The position numbers were made by a program, and so were the translations under genes. A stretch of DNA of 32,153 nucleotides, from NCBI GenBank assembly GCA_018371275.1, contig JAHALF010000017.1, positions 1 to 32,153 on the forward strand. Reading direction: 5' to 3'. Shown here one piece after another: positions 16,725-26,022 of this stretch. The notes beneath the pieces were generated by a model. The model did no database searches, was not told the DNA's origin, and was given only the letters and a program-made list of their open reading frames with translations. Numbering within the stretch: position 1 is the stretch's first letter; each line of letters starts with the position of its first letter. The stretch comes from Clostridiales bacterium. GTDB lineage: Bacteria; Bacillota; Clostridia; Lachnospirales; CAG-274.

Positions 16725-18344
16725 ATGAAAAATTATAAAGTTTCAATGTATTTAAGAATATCTCGTGAGGATAATAACAAAAATGAAAGTGAAAGTATAA
16801 TAAATCAAAAATCTATGATACAGGCTTTTATCAATGAAAGAGAAGATTTAGAACTAGTTTCTATAAAAATTGATGATGGGTATAGTGGTGGAAATTTTGA
16901 AAGACCTGCTTTTAAAGAGCTAATGGAAGAGATAAAAGATAAAAAGGTAAATTGTATTATAGTAAAAGATTTTTCTAGATTTGGGCGTAATTTTGTTGAG
17001 GTAGGAAAGTATATAGAAGAAATATTCCCTTTTTTAGGTATAAGATTTATATCTATTAATGATGGATATGACAGTATCAATAATAATTCTCAAGAAAGTT
17101 TGATAATACCATTTAAAAATCTTATAAATGATGCTTATTTAAGAGATATATCAATAAAAGTAAGAACTCAATTAGATATAAAAAGAAAGAATGGAGAATT
17201 TATTGGTTCTTTTGCTCCATATGGATATTTAAAAGACCCTAATAATAAAAATAAATTAATTATAGATGATTATGCTTCAAAAATAGTACAAGAAATATTT
17301 GAAATGAAGTTAGAGGGTTTTACGCATACTAAGATAGCTGAAAAATTAAATAATAAAGGTATTTTATCTCCAATAGAATATAAAAAACATATAGGCTTAA
17401 ATTTTAAAAATAATGTAAAGATAAAAAAATCTTCTTTATGGAGCCATAAAACAATAATTGATATTTTGAAAAGTCAAGTTTATATTGGGGTTTTAGAGCA
17501 AGCAAAATGTACAACTTTAAATTATAGAGTTAAAAAGTTAATTAAAAATCCAAAAGAAAACTGGTTAGTTTGCGAAGGTACCCACCAGCCTATAATAGAT
17601 AAGCAAACTTTTAAAATTGTACAAAGTCTTATGCTTTCAGATACAAGAGTGGCACCTAATAATGAAAAAGTATCTTTATTTTCTGGTATTTTATATTGTG
17701 CTAATTGTGGGAGAAGTATGGTAAGGAAAAATTATGGTACAAAGGAAAAAAGATATATTTATTATGTTTGCTCTGGAGCTGTTAAAAATAATGGTTGTAC
17801 TAGACACTCTATAAAAGATAAAGTTATAGAAGAAACTATTTTAAAAATAATAAATTTACATATAAAAACTTTATTAGATATTGAAAAAATGGTAAAAGAT
17901 ATTAAAAAATCACCTTATAATAAAAATCAAATTGAAAATATTAATAAAAATATTAGTATTGGAGTAAAAGAAATAGAAAAATTAAATAAACATAAATTTA
18001 GAGTATATGAAGATTATAAAAATAATATATTAGATAAAGATGAATATAATAAATATAATGGTATAATAAATAAAAAGATTGAAAATATCCAAAAATCCAT
18101 AAAAGATTTTGAGTTTAAATTAAATGATTTAATTAATATAGATAACAATAAACAAAAATTAAAACAGGACATTGAAAAATATAAAGACATTAAAAAATTG
18201 GATAGAAAATTAGTCGTTTCTTTAGTTGATAAAATTTACGTTTATGAAAATTTAAAAATTTGTGTAAAGTTTAGATTTGATGAGAAGTACAGAGAAATAA
18301 TTAATCTTTTGAACAATCTAAAAGATTTAAAGGTGGTTATTTAA
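16725..18344 (+). CDS. Large serine recombinase 1
   Basis: The protein is 539 residues. The resolvase-type catalytic domain has the nucleophile serine at residue 13 (MYLRISRED), then DDGYSGGNFERP and VKDFSRFGRNFVEVG. A recombinase domain follows (PYGYLKDP; VYIGVLEQ). The zinc-ribbon has two cysteine pairs (CANCG; CSGAVKNNGC). A long coiled coil and a short C-terminal segment close it. All expected parts are present. Enzymes of this group (TnpX, TndX, phage integrases, SpoIVCA) recombine attP and attB through serine-linked intermediates. It is the first of three paralogues in one operon. Confidence 0.93.
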   Translation: MKNYKVSMYLRISREDNNKNESESIINQKSMIQAFINEREDLELVSIKIDDGYSGGNFERPAFKELMEEIKDKKVNCIIVKDFSRFGRNFVEVGKYIEEIFPFLGIRFISINDGYDSINNNSQESLIIPFKNLINDAYLRDISIKVRTQLDIKRKNGEFIGSFAPYGYLKDPNNKNKLIIDDYASKIVQEIFEMKLEGFTHTKIAEKLNNKGILSPIEYKKHIGLNFKNNVKIKKSSLWSHKTIIDILKSQVYIGVLEQAKCTTLNYRVKKLIKNPKENWLVCEGTHQPIIDKQTFKIVQSLMLSDTRVAPNNEKVSLFSGILYCANCGRSMVRKNYGTKEKRYIYYVCSGAVKNNGCTRHSIKDKVIEETILKIINLHIKTLLDIEKMVKDIKKSPYNKNQIENINKNISIGVKEIEKLNKHKFRVYEDYKNNILDKDEYNKYNGIINKKIENIQKSIKDFEFKLNDLINIDNNKQKLKQDIEKYKDIKKLDRKLVVSLVDKIYVYENLKICVKFRFDEKYREIINLLNNLKDLKVVI

Positions 18345-18345
18345 T

Positions 18346-19974
18346 ATGGCTAGAAAAAGTAGAATAAATGTAAATTTAAGCACTCCTAAAAAGAATTTTA
18401 AAGTAGGGGCATATGTTCGCCTTTCTATTTTAAATAACAATACAGATGATGAAAATACTATTGAAAATCAAAAAAGCATAATTTTAAATTATATAAATAA
18501 TAATAATGATTTTGAATTAGTAAAATTTTATGAAGATAATAACAAAACAGGAACAAATTTTAATAGGAACGGATTTGAAAGCCTTTTAGAAGATATAAGA
18601 TATAAAAAAATAAATTGTATTATAGTAAAAGATTTATCTAGATTTGGACGAGATTATAAAGAGTGTAGTAACTATATTGAAAATATATTACCATTTTTAA
18701 ATGTAAGGTTTATAGCTATTAATGATAAGTTTGATAGTTATAATATAAAAAGTAATGACATACTATCAATGCAACTTAAAAATATTGTAAATGAAGTATA
18801 TTCAAAGGATATTTCAAAAAAAGTTTCATCAGCTTTAAAATCTAAGAGAAAAAATGGGCAATATTTATGTACTCTTCCTACTTATGGTTATTTAAAAGAT
18901 ACAGAAAATAGAGGTAAAGTAATCATTGATGAAGAGGCAAGTCAAGTGGTTAAACAAATTTTTAATTTACGTTTACAATATAAAAGTTATAATGAAATAT
19001 TATTTAAGCTTGAAAGTTTGAATATAGATGCACCATATAAACATTTTTATAATTTGGGACTTTTTAAAACAGATAAATATGCTAATGTAAAATGGAATAA
19101 GCAGTCTATTAATGGAATTTTAAATAATGATTTTTATATAGGTAAATTAATACAAGGAAAAACTATTCAAACGATAAGCAACAATTATAAAAGAATACAA
19201 CTACCTAAAGAAGAATGGGTAGTTATACATAATAATCACATACCGATAATAGATGAAGATACATTTTATAAAGTACAAAATATAAATGAAGAGCTAAAAC
19301 AAAAATATTTTAAGGAACATAAAATAAATGTAAATGATGAAAATATTTTAAAAGGTCTTGTAAAATGTGGGTGTTGTGGTAAAAATATTAGATTGGTTAA
19401 AAATATTAAAAAAAACTATATAGATAAAAGATTTGCTTGTTCTACTAAACTTAAATATAAAGATAGATGTAACTTTAAAAGTATAAAGGAAGACATTGTT
19501 TTAAATATTGTTTTACAAACTATAAAATTACAATTAAAATTTGTTAAAAATTTAAGCGAAATAGCTGGCAGTAAAAAACATTTATCTAAACTTTGGATAG
19601 AAAAAGGGACTATAAAAGATAAAATAGATAAAATAAACTTAGAAATAGAGAGGTTTAATAATATATACGATAATATATATAGTGATTACTTAGAAAATTT
19701 ATTAAGCGAAGAAGAATATATTTATAATAAAAATAAATACAAACAAAAAGAATTAAAACTTAAAAATGATTTAATGCAATTAACTAAAGATTTAAACAAA
19801 ATTGATAAAATATCAAGTGATAAAAATTTGATAAATAACTTTTTTAATTTTGATAATAAAGAGTTTATATTAAGTCTAATAGATAAAATAGTTATGTATG
19901 ATGGCAAAATAATAAAAATAAATTTTAAATTTCGTAGTATATTTAATAATTTGAATAGTGAGGAGGTGTTTTAA
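18346..19974 (+). CDS. Large serine recombinase 2
   Basis: Starts one base after the stop of recombinase 1, so it is translationally coupled. The 542 residues have the catalytic serine in YVRLSILNN near residue 27, VKDLSRFGRDYKECSNY, YGYLKD, the zinc-ribbon cysteines (CGCCG; ACSTKLKYKDRC) and a C-terminal coiled coil. The stretch before the nucleophile is longer and more basic than in recombinases 1 and 3, and the GYSG motif is replaced by NKTGTNF. The protein is divergent but appears complete. Confidence 0.92.
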   Translation: MARKSRINVNLSTPKKNFKVGAYVRLSILNNNTDDENTIENQKSIILNYINNNNDFELVKFYEDNNKTGTNFNRNGFESLLEDIRYKKINCIIVKDLSRFGRDYKECSNYIENILPFLNVRFIAINDKFDSYNIKSNDILSMQLKNIVNEVYSKDISKKVSSALKSKRKNGQYLCTLPTYGYLKDTENRGKVIIDEEASQVVKQIFNLRLQYKSYNEILFKLESLNIDAPYKHFYNLGLFKTDKYANVKWNKQSINGILNNDFYIGKLIQGKTIQTISNNYKRIQLPKEEWVVIHNNHIPIIDEDTFYKVQNINEELKQKYFKEHKINVNDENILKGLVKCGCCGKNIRLVKNIKKNYIDKRFACSTKLKYKDRCNFKSIKEDIVLNIVLQTIKLQLKFVKNLSEIAGSKKHLSKLWIEKGTIKDKIDKINLEIERFNNIYDNIYSDYLENLLSEEEYIYNKNKYKQKELKLKNDLMQLTKDLNKIDKISSDKNLINNFFNFDNKEFILSLIDKIVMYDGKIIKINFKFRSIFNNLNSEEVF

Positions 19975-21462
19975 ATGAATTCTGACTATTCAATAGGTAT
20001 ATATTTAAGGGTTTCTAATGAAGATAGAGATAAGTATAAAAAATATGAAAGTAACAGTATAGAAAGCCAAAGACATATTATACATAATTTTATAAATAAA
20101 AAAGAGGAATTTAAAAATATAAAAATTTTCGAGTATGTAGATGATGGTTATTCTGGTACAGACTTTAAAAGACCTAGCATACAAAGATTATTTGAAGATA
20201 TAAAAGAAAATAATATAAATTGTATTATAGTAAAAGATTTATCTAGGTTTGGAAGAAATTATATAGAGGTTGTAAACTATTTAGAAAATATATTACCATT
20301 TTTTAAAGTAAGATTTATATCTATTAATGACAATTTTGATAGTAAAAATTCAAAATATAACTTAAATGATATAGACATAAATTTTAAAAATATAATATAT
20401 GACTATTATTCTAAAGATTTATCTAGTAAAATAATGAGTAGCAAAATAAATAAAGCTAAACAAGGTAACTATTTATCTTATATAGCTCCTTTTGGTTATA
20501 AAAAGTCTAATAAACAAAAGGGAAAGTTAGAAATAGATGAAGAAACATCTTTAATAGTTAAAAATATTTTTAATTTATTTTTACATGGAAATAGTTGTTT
20601 AGAAATAGCTAAAAATTTAAATGAAAATAATATTAAAACAAGATTAGATTTTATAAATAAAACATCAAATGCAAATAATTTATGGAAAAGAGAACATATT
20701 AGAGAAATACTCTCTAATAAAGTTTATATTGGGACATTAGAATATTTAAGAACAAGTAAAAGTATAAAAACTAAACATAGGCAGGTAACTAATAATAAAA
20801 ATGATTGGATTGTAGTGGAAAACTGTCATACGGGGATTATAAATAAAGAAGATTTTTACAAAGCACAAGAAATGCTAACTAAAAAAAAGATAACAAAGAG
20901 AAAAGAAAGAAAAAATATTTTTGCTTATAAATTATATTGTGGGTATTGTGGTTACTCTTTGTATAATTCTACTAAAAAATATTTTTGTAGAACAAGGAAA
21001 TATGAATATAATGAAAATTGTAAAAATAATATAATTGAAAAAGAATCTCTTGAAAATGTTGTATTAAAAGTTATTCAAAAAATAGTATTTAATATATTAA
21101 ATAAAAATGATAACAATACAAAAAATGAAATAAAACTATATGAAGAAGAACTAGTTAAACTTGATTATGAAAAAGATAAAATGTATATGTTATATTTAGA
21201 TGAAAATATGGACAAAAAACAATATTTATTAGATCGTAAAAATATAGAAGATAAAAAAAAAGATATAACTAGAAAAATAGAAGAATTAAAAAATGAAACT
21301 AGAAAATATATAAAATTAAATGGTATAGAAAAAGTTATTTATGAAGATTTTCTCACTTGTGAAATAGTGGATTTATTTATAAAAAAGATATATTTATATG
21401 ATAAAGATAAAATAAAAATAGAATGGAATTTTGAATTAGACTTTAGTTTTTCAAATAATTAA
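19975..21462 (+). CDS. Large serine recombinase 3
   Basis: Begins immediately after the stop of recombinase 2, with GAGGAGGTG just inside the end of that gene. The 495 residues have the catalytic serine at residue 14 (IYLRVSNED), DDGYSGTDFKRP, VKDLSRFGRNYIEV and FGYKK, zinc-ribbon cysteines (YCGYCG; FCRTRKYEYNENC) and a shorter coiled coil. It is the last gene before the terminator and the spoVB junction. Being closest to the element end is typical of an integrase, but the sequence does not tell which of the three acts on which site. Confidence 0.92.
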   Translation: MNSDYSIGIYLRVSNEDRDKYKKYESNSIESQRHIIHNFINKKEEFKNIKIFEYVDDGYSGTDFKRPSIQRLFEDIKENNINCIIVKDLSRFGRNYIEVVNYLENILPFFKVRFISINDNFDSKNSKYNLNDIDINFKNIIYDYYSKDLSSKIMSSKINKAKQGNYLSYIAPFGYKKSNKQKGKLEIDEETSLIVKNIFNLFLHGNSCLEIAKNLNENNIKTRLDFINKTSNANNLWKREHIREILSNKVYIGTLEYLRTSKSIKTKHRQVTNNKNDWIVVENCHTGIINKEDFYKAQEMLTKKKITKRKERKNIFAYKLYCGYCGYSLYNSTKKYFCRTRKYEYNENCKNNIIEKESLENVVLKVIQKIVFNILNKNDNNTKNEIKLYEEELVKLDYEKDKMYMLYLDENMDKKQYLLDRKNIEDKKKDITRKIEELKNETRKYIKLNGIEKVIYEDFLTCEIVDLFIKKIYLYDKDKIKIEWNFELDFSFSNN

Positions 21463-21531
21463 TTTTTTACTTTAATTTAAAAATACTTATAACACAGTAG
21501 TTAATACAATATTAGAGCTGAAATAATAATT

Positions 21532-21564
21532 AAAAAGTCATTATATTATATAATGGCTTTTTTT
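21532..21564 (+). terminator. Terminator after the recombinase operon
   Basis: AAAAAGTCATTATA (21532-21545) pairs with TATAATGGCTTTTT (21549-21562), one G-U pair, ending in a T-run. It lies about 75 bases before the spoVB reading frame resumes. Confidence 0.85.
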
Positions 21565-21640
21565 GTTTAAAATAGTTAACATATACCTTTGATTGTTAAA
21601 TAAAGTATTATTTTTATTTCCTATCTTTACATTATACTAT
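21565..21640. other. Inferred attachment-site junction between element and spoVB
   Basis: To the left is the recombinase terminator, to the right the SpoVB frame starting within its second membrane segment. The SpoVB frame has a stop at 21597-21599. Just upstream of 21639 another frame reads LFPIFTL, reminiscent of the family's FPI(Y)TLAW stretch, so the exact crossover cannot be fixed from one end. No repeat partner for this site is inside the window, which fits the other end lying upstream of base 1. Confidence 0.5.
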
Positions 21641-23000
21641 GTTAGCTTGGAGTATATCCTCATCAGGATTTTCTACAACTATATCAAAATTAGTAGCAGA
21701 GGAAAATTCCAAAAGAGAGTATGGAAATATAAAAAGAATTTTATCTATATGTATGTTTTTATCGTGTACAATAGCTTGTTTAATAAGTATATTTGTATTT
21801 TTATTTTCTGGTTATATATCTAATAATATATTAAAAAATGAAAATACATTATTATCATTACATATTATGTGCATATGCTTTCCATTTATGGCATTAGGTT
21901 CTTGTATAAGGGGATATTTTTTAGGTATGCAAGATACAATAGTACCAGCCATAAGTCAAGTTTTAGAGCAAATCTCTAGAATGATAGTAATATATATTTT
22001 AGCAGGTATATTTATACCTATGGGAATATCATACGCTTGTGCTGTTGGGGTGATTGGTATGTGTATAGGTGAGATATTTTCATTTTTATATGTATTAATG
22101 GTATATAATACTAGAAGAAATAATACAAAAAAACCTAGTATATCAATAATAAAATCTAGCTTACTGATTTTATCTATGGCAATACCATTAACAGGTAATA
22201 GAGTTTTAGGATCATTTTTAAGCACAATAGAAAATATATTAATACCACAAAAATTAGTAGAATATGGGTATAATAACACAGAGGCTATGAGTTTATATGG
22301 TCAACTTAGTGGTATGTCTATGCCACTTGTAATGTTTCCTTCATCACTGCTTACAGCACTTGCTATAGCTATAGTTCCAGCTATATCAGAAGCTGCTGCA
22401 AAAAACAATATAGACTTAATAAGAAAAACAATTTCAAAAGCTTTTACAATAACATCTTTCATAGGTATAGGTACTTTAGGTTTATTTATGTTTTTTTCAG
22501 ATGAGCTTGGTATAACTATATATTCTCAAAAAGATATAGGTTGGCAACTATTATATATAGGATTTTTATGTCCTTTAATATATTGCCATGTTACCTTTTC
22601 TGGAATATTAAATGGATTAGGAGAGCAGCTACTAATATTTAAAAATAGTATAATATCATCAATAATAAATATTAGCTTTATATATTTTTTAATACCTAAA
22701 TATGATTTATATGCTTTTATTGTAGGTTGGTTTTTGAGTTTAGTTGTTATAAATTTAATATCATTAATAAAATTAAAAGAAAAAACAAATTTTAAAATAA
22801 AAGTAATAAATGATATATTTAAACCTTTAATTTGTATTTTATCTAGCGGAATTATTTCAAAATATTGTTATAATTTAATAAGATTAACATATAATAATAT
22901 TTTTAGTTTAATTATAGGATTAGTCATTTTATGTTTAGTATACTTAATATTACTAATTTTAGTTGGAGCTTTAAATAAAAAGGATTTAGGTTTATTTTAA
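21639..23000 (+). pseudogene. spoVB: spoVB, 5'-truncated (lipid II flippase / MATE-like sporulation protein)
   Basis: From LAWSISSSGFSTTISKLVAE to the end the 453 residues are an uninterrupted SpoVB/MurJ-superfamily polysaccharide transporter with about a dozen membrane helices, for example GSCIRGYFLGMQDT and SQVLEQISRMIVIYI. Compared with B. subtilis SpoVB (518 residues) about 50 N-terminal residues are missing, including the first helix and the EGVGLY region. There is no ribosome binding site before ATG 21639 and a stop lies in frame at 21597. SpoVB is needed for cortex peptidoglycan in the sporulating cell. The downstream part has no visible decay, as expected if the gene is reassembled when the element leaves. 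Confidence 0.8.
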
Positions 23001-23030
23001 AATAATGTAATACATTACTATTTAATTTTT

Positions 23031-23060
23031 GTATAACTGTTTTTATATTTGGTAAGTATA
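23031..23060 (+). promoter_or_regulatory. Sigma-F/G-like forespore promoter of spoIVB
   Basis: GTATA (23031-23035), 15 bases, then GGTAAGTATA (23051-23060). This fits the sigma-F consensus GYWTA-N15-GSNAANANTW with one mismatch. spoIVB is known to be transcribed in the forespore. Confidence 0.5.
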
Positions 23061-23092
23061 TTACTTATAATAAAATATAAGGAAGGTTATAT

Positions 23093-24361
23093 ATGCAAAA
23101 GTTAAATAAAAAAGTTTTATATATACTAATCTTAATATTAATTAGTTTAATGTTTATTATCCCTAATATAATAAATTTTATATTTTTTCCAACTAATATA
23201 AATCTTATAGCAGGAAATACACATAAAATAAATTTTAATATTCCAGCTGTTGCAACATTAGTATCTAATGATAAAAGTGTATTAAATGTTAATAATAAAC
23301 CATTAGAAAAAGATGAAAATATTAAATTAAATGAACCAGTTTATCTACAATCTGATACAGAGGGTTCTATTAATATGCAAGTTTCTTTAATGGGAATACC
23401 TGTTAAAAATATTACTGTATCTGTTTTACCAAATAGTAAGCTAATACCTTGTGGAGACTCTGTGGGTGTTAGGATAAATACACAAGGTGTTATGGTGTTA
23501 GGACTTGGGTCAATTATTGGTGAAGACGGAAAAGAATATGAACCTTCAAAAAATATATTAAAACCTGGTGATATGATAATAAAAGTAAATAATGTAAATA
23601 TAGACAGTAAAGAAACTTTAGTACAATGTATTGAAAATAATGATAAATTAGATATTGAAATAAAGAGAAATAATGCAATGCAAAATTTAAGTATAAATTG
23701 TATAAAAGGCGAAGATGGTAAAAATAAAATAGGTGTATGGGTTAGAGATAGTACACAAGGTATAGGTACTTTAACATATATAAATCCAGAAACAAAGGCA
23801 TTTGGTTCTTTAGGGCATGGTGTTGTAGATGTGGATACAAAGGAGATAATGGAGGTAAAAGATGGAAAAATAATGAAATCTAATATAGTAGATATAAAAA
23901 AAGGAGAAAAAGGTTCTCCAGGAGAACTTGTTGGTAATATAAAAAAAGATGAACAAATAGGAACAATATCTAATAATACTAAAGTTGGTATATATGGTAA
24001 AATAACAGATAATGGATTTATAAATAGCAGAAAGGCTATACCAATAGGTTTAAAAGATAGTGTAGAAATAGGTAAAGCTTATATACTTTGTAATATAGAT
24101 GCAGAAAATATAGAAGAATATGAAATAGAAATAGAAAGTATAAATAAATATAATATAGATAATTCTAAATCAATGGTTATAAAAATAACTGATCAAAGAC
24201 TTTTACAAAAAACAAATGGTATTATACAAGGAATGAGCGGTAGTCCTATAATTCAAAATGGTAAAATAATAGGAGCGGTGACACATGTATTTGTAAATGA
24301 TCCTTCAAAAGGTTATGGAATATTCATTGAAAATATGTTAGAGGCAGAAAAGGGGCAATAA
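23093..24361 (+). CDS. spoIVB: SpoIVB peptidase (PDZ-containing serine protease, sporulation signal)
   Basis: The protein has 422 residues against ~426 in B. subtilis, so it is complete. An N-terminal membrane anchor (~8-30) is followed by a PDZ domain (VMVLGLGSIIGEDGKEYEP ... KPGDMIIKVNNVNI) and the S55 protease domain with catalytic histidine 242 (SLGHGVVDVD) and serine 384 (GMSGSPII). It is exported from the forespore and triggers pro-sigma-K processing by cleaving SpoIVFA. In many Clostridia spo0A follows; here an integrase in reverse orientation follows instead, so a second element occupies the usual spoIVB-spo0A gap. The ribosome binding site is GGAAGG. Confidence 0.95.
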   Translation: MQKLNKKVLYILILILISLMFIIPNIINFIFFPTNINLIAGNTHKINFNIPAVATLVSNDKSVLNVNNKPLEKDENIKLNEPVYLQSDTEGSINMQVSLMGIPVKNITVSVLPNSKLIPCGDSVGVRINTQGVMVLGLGSIIGEDGKEYEPSKNILKPGDMIIKVNNVNIDSKETLVQCIENNDKLDIEIKRNNAMQNLSINCIKGEDGKNKIGVWVRDSTQGIGTLTYINPETKAFGSLGHGVVDVDTKEIMEVKDGKIMKSNIVDIKKGEKGSPGELVGNIKKDEQIGTISNNTKVGIYGKITDNGFINSRKAIPIGLKDSVEIGKAYILCNIDAENIEEYEIEIESINKYNIDNSKSMVIKITDQRLLQKTNGIIQGMSGSPIIQNGKIIGAVTHVFVNDPSKGYGIFIENMLEAEKGQ

Positions 24362-24380
24362 TTTAAATCCCTTTAGCCTC
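24341..24380. terminator. Hairpin overlapping the end of spoIVB
   Basis: GAGGC..AAAAGGG in the last codons pairs with CCCTTT.GCCTC after the stop, followed by AT-rich sequence with TTTT. It is a plausible terminator for spoIVB and, read from the other strand, for the integrase. It is also where an integrase attachment core would be expected. Confidence 0.5.
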
Positions 24381-24466
24381 TAAATTTAAAATTTTACTAA
24401 CTTTTTTACTAACTATTATATTTTAATTAAATTATTAAATGTATAAATATAAAAATAATATTAATA

Positions 24467-25663
24467 CTATACATTTTTAAAAATAAAATCTAAATGCTTT
24501 ATAGCATCTTTTTTCTTTTCCTCATTTAAGTGAATATATATATTACTTGTTATACTTGTATCAGCGTGTCCTAGTTGTTCTGAAATAGTTTTAATATTAA
24601 CACCACTCTAATAAAGTTTACTACCACTTGTGTGCCTAAATATATGAAAGCCACTAGCGTTTATACCACAAGCTTTAAAAAGTGTTTTTAAGTTAAAATC
24701 TAATGTTCTAGAATTTATATATTCAAAGGTTGTGTTAGAAAAAATAATGTTATCTGGATTATATTTTTTGCCAAATTTTAAATACCTTTCTTTTTGTAAA
24801 AAGATATAGTGTTTTATATTATTACAAATATTGGGATTAAAATATACTATTCTATTGCTAGTTTTAGATTTTGGCGTGGTTACAATTATTTGTTTTTTAT
24901 AATTTTTCTCATCTTCAAAAATTTTACAACAAGATAAAGTTTTATTTACTCTAATAGAACAATCCTCAAAATTAAAATCATTTTCTGTAAGAGCTAATAT
25001 TTCATTTATTCTCATACCTGTTGATAAAGCAATTTTTATAATTACTAATAATTTTAAATCTTTACAATTTTGAAATATTAATTTTATTTCTTCATCTGTA
25101 GGAAATTTGTGTTTTTTAAAACCATTATCTTTAGGTAGTTTAACTGAGATACAGTAATTTTTAACTATGTAATCTTCATCTACTGCATAATTTAATACTG
25201 TAGTTATAAAATTTTTAAATGTTCTAATACTAGATAGATTTAGGTTAGATTTTATTAAATTGTTAAAATATTTTTGTAGATGTTCCTTTTTTAGATTTGT
25301 AAGTTTTACATTTCCTATAGTGCTATACTTTATATGATTTCTATATATTGATTCATAACAAGTTAATGTTTTAGCTTTAACAGAACCACTAGGTAATACT
25401 ACTTCAAATAAATAGTAACTTACAAATTCTGAAAAAGTCATATTATTAATATCTAAATTTGTTATATCTTTATTTAAAAATTTTTCTAACTTATTAAAAT
25501 ATTTTTCTTTTACTTCTTCCTTAGATTTACCAGTAACATTAACTTTATTATTTTTATCAAGTTGTTTTTGTATGTGGTAATAAGTATACCCTTGACTTTT
25601 AAACCCTTTTATGTTAAAGTTAAGATACTTTAAATCTAAATTAGAAATATTTAATTTACTCAT
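24467..25663 (-). pseudogene. Tyrosine integrase with internal amber codon
   Basis: An Arm-DNA-binding N-terminus, SAM-like core-binding domain and catalytic domain are all visible: STGMRINEILAL (first arginine) and HIFRHTSG (HxxR). Right after SKLY comes TAG (24608-24610). The same frame then continues SGVNIKTISEQLGHADTSI to NIYIH, containing the LGH and the catalytic tyrosine, and ends at TAG 24467. The amber codon therefore removes the nucleophile, and the product should be inactive unless read through. The start is taken at ATG 25663 (MSKLNISN); the frame is open further upstream without a good site. Phage or ICE integrase, inserted behind spoIVB. Confidence 0.85.
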
Positions 25664-25711
25664 TATATCAAATCTTTTCTTGTGGGTAGGTTTGATGTAT
25701 AAGTAAAATGT

Positions 25712-25728
25712 AGCTCCTTTTAGGAGCT
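25712..25728. other. Small perfect hairpin upstream of integrase
   Basis: AGCTCC, loop TTTTA, GGAGCT, followed by TTATTTTTATT on the plus strand. On the minus strand it contains an AAAGGAGC sequence, so it may either terminate plus-strand transcripts or mask a binding site for the integrase message. Confidence 0.3.
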
Positions 25729-25772
25729 TATTTTTATTATATAGAAAATTTATATAATTGTAAATAGTAATA

Positions 25773-25802
25773 TAGACAAAATATAACAATTTATGTTATA
25801 AT
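25773..25802 (+). promoter_or_regulatory. Promoter of the small toxin gene
   Basis: TAGACA (25773-25778), 18 bases, TATAAT (25797-25802). The start of transcription would fall at about 25809, exactly where the 5' arm of the long inverted repeat begins. Confidence 0.6.
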
Positions 25803-25809
25803 GTGAAAG

Positions 25810-26022
25810 ATTAATACTTAAAATATAAGTGGTTAGCTTTACCCTCTAAGAAAGGGGGTGAAGCGTATGTCTAGCTATGAAATACTATATTTAGTTATTT
25901 TATTATTAACTTTAATAGAAGTAGTTAGAAATAATAAAAAATAAACCACTTATATAAATATATAAGTGGGTACACTTTAAATATATAATCAATTTTTTAA
26001 AGCTAACCACTAAAGTATTAAT
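25810..26022. repeat. Long-range inverted repeat joining both ends of the toxin mRNA
   Basis: ATTAATACTT (25810-25819) pairs with AAGTATTAAT (26013-26022), and GTGGTTAGCTTT (25829-25840) with AAAGCTAACCAC (25999-26010): 22 perfect pairs with a small internal loop. In type I systems such 5'-3' pairing keeps the full-length message untranslated. Confidence 0.7.
25867..25944 (+). CDS. Type I toxin-like small membrane peptide (holin-like toxin family)
   Basis: The peptide is 25 residues: MSSYEILYLVILLL followed by TLIEVVRNNKK. The opening M-S-x-Y-E-x-L, single membrane helix and lysine-rich end match the TxpA/BsrG/holin-like toxin group of Firmicute prophages. AAAGGGGGTG at 25851 is a very strong binding site, and ACCCT just before it can pair with AGGGGGT to hide it, a usual trait of type I toxins. 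A convergent consensus promoter and an antisense terminator lie downstream. These peptides depolarise the membrane when the antisense RNA is lost, stabilising the element. Confidence 0.75.
   Translation: MSSYEILYLVILLLTLIEVVRNNKK

Noticed and set aside
21593..21823. 76-residue plus frame overlapping the start of spoVB
   Set aside because: Beyond the short LFPIFTL stretch it is an out-of-frame reading of SpoVB; only that stretch was kept, as a junction clue.
25946..25969. Hairpin after the toxin gene as plus-strand terminator
   Set aside because: On the plus strand it is not followed by a T-run; on the minus strand it is. It fits the antisense RNA terminator.
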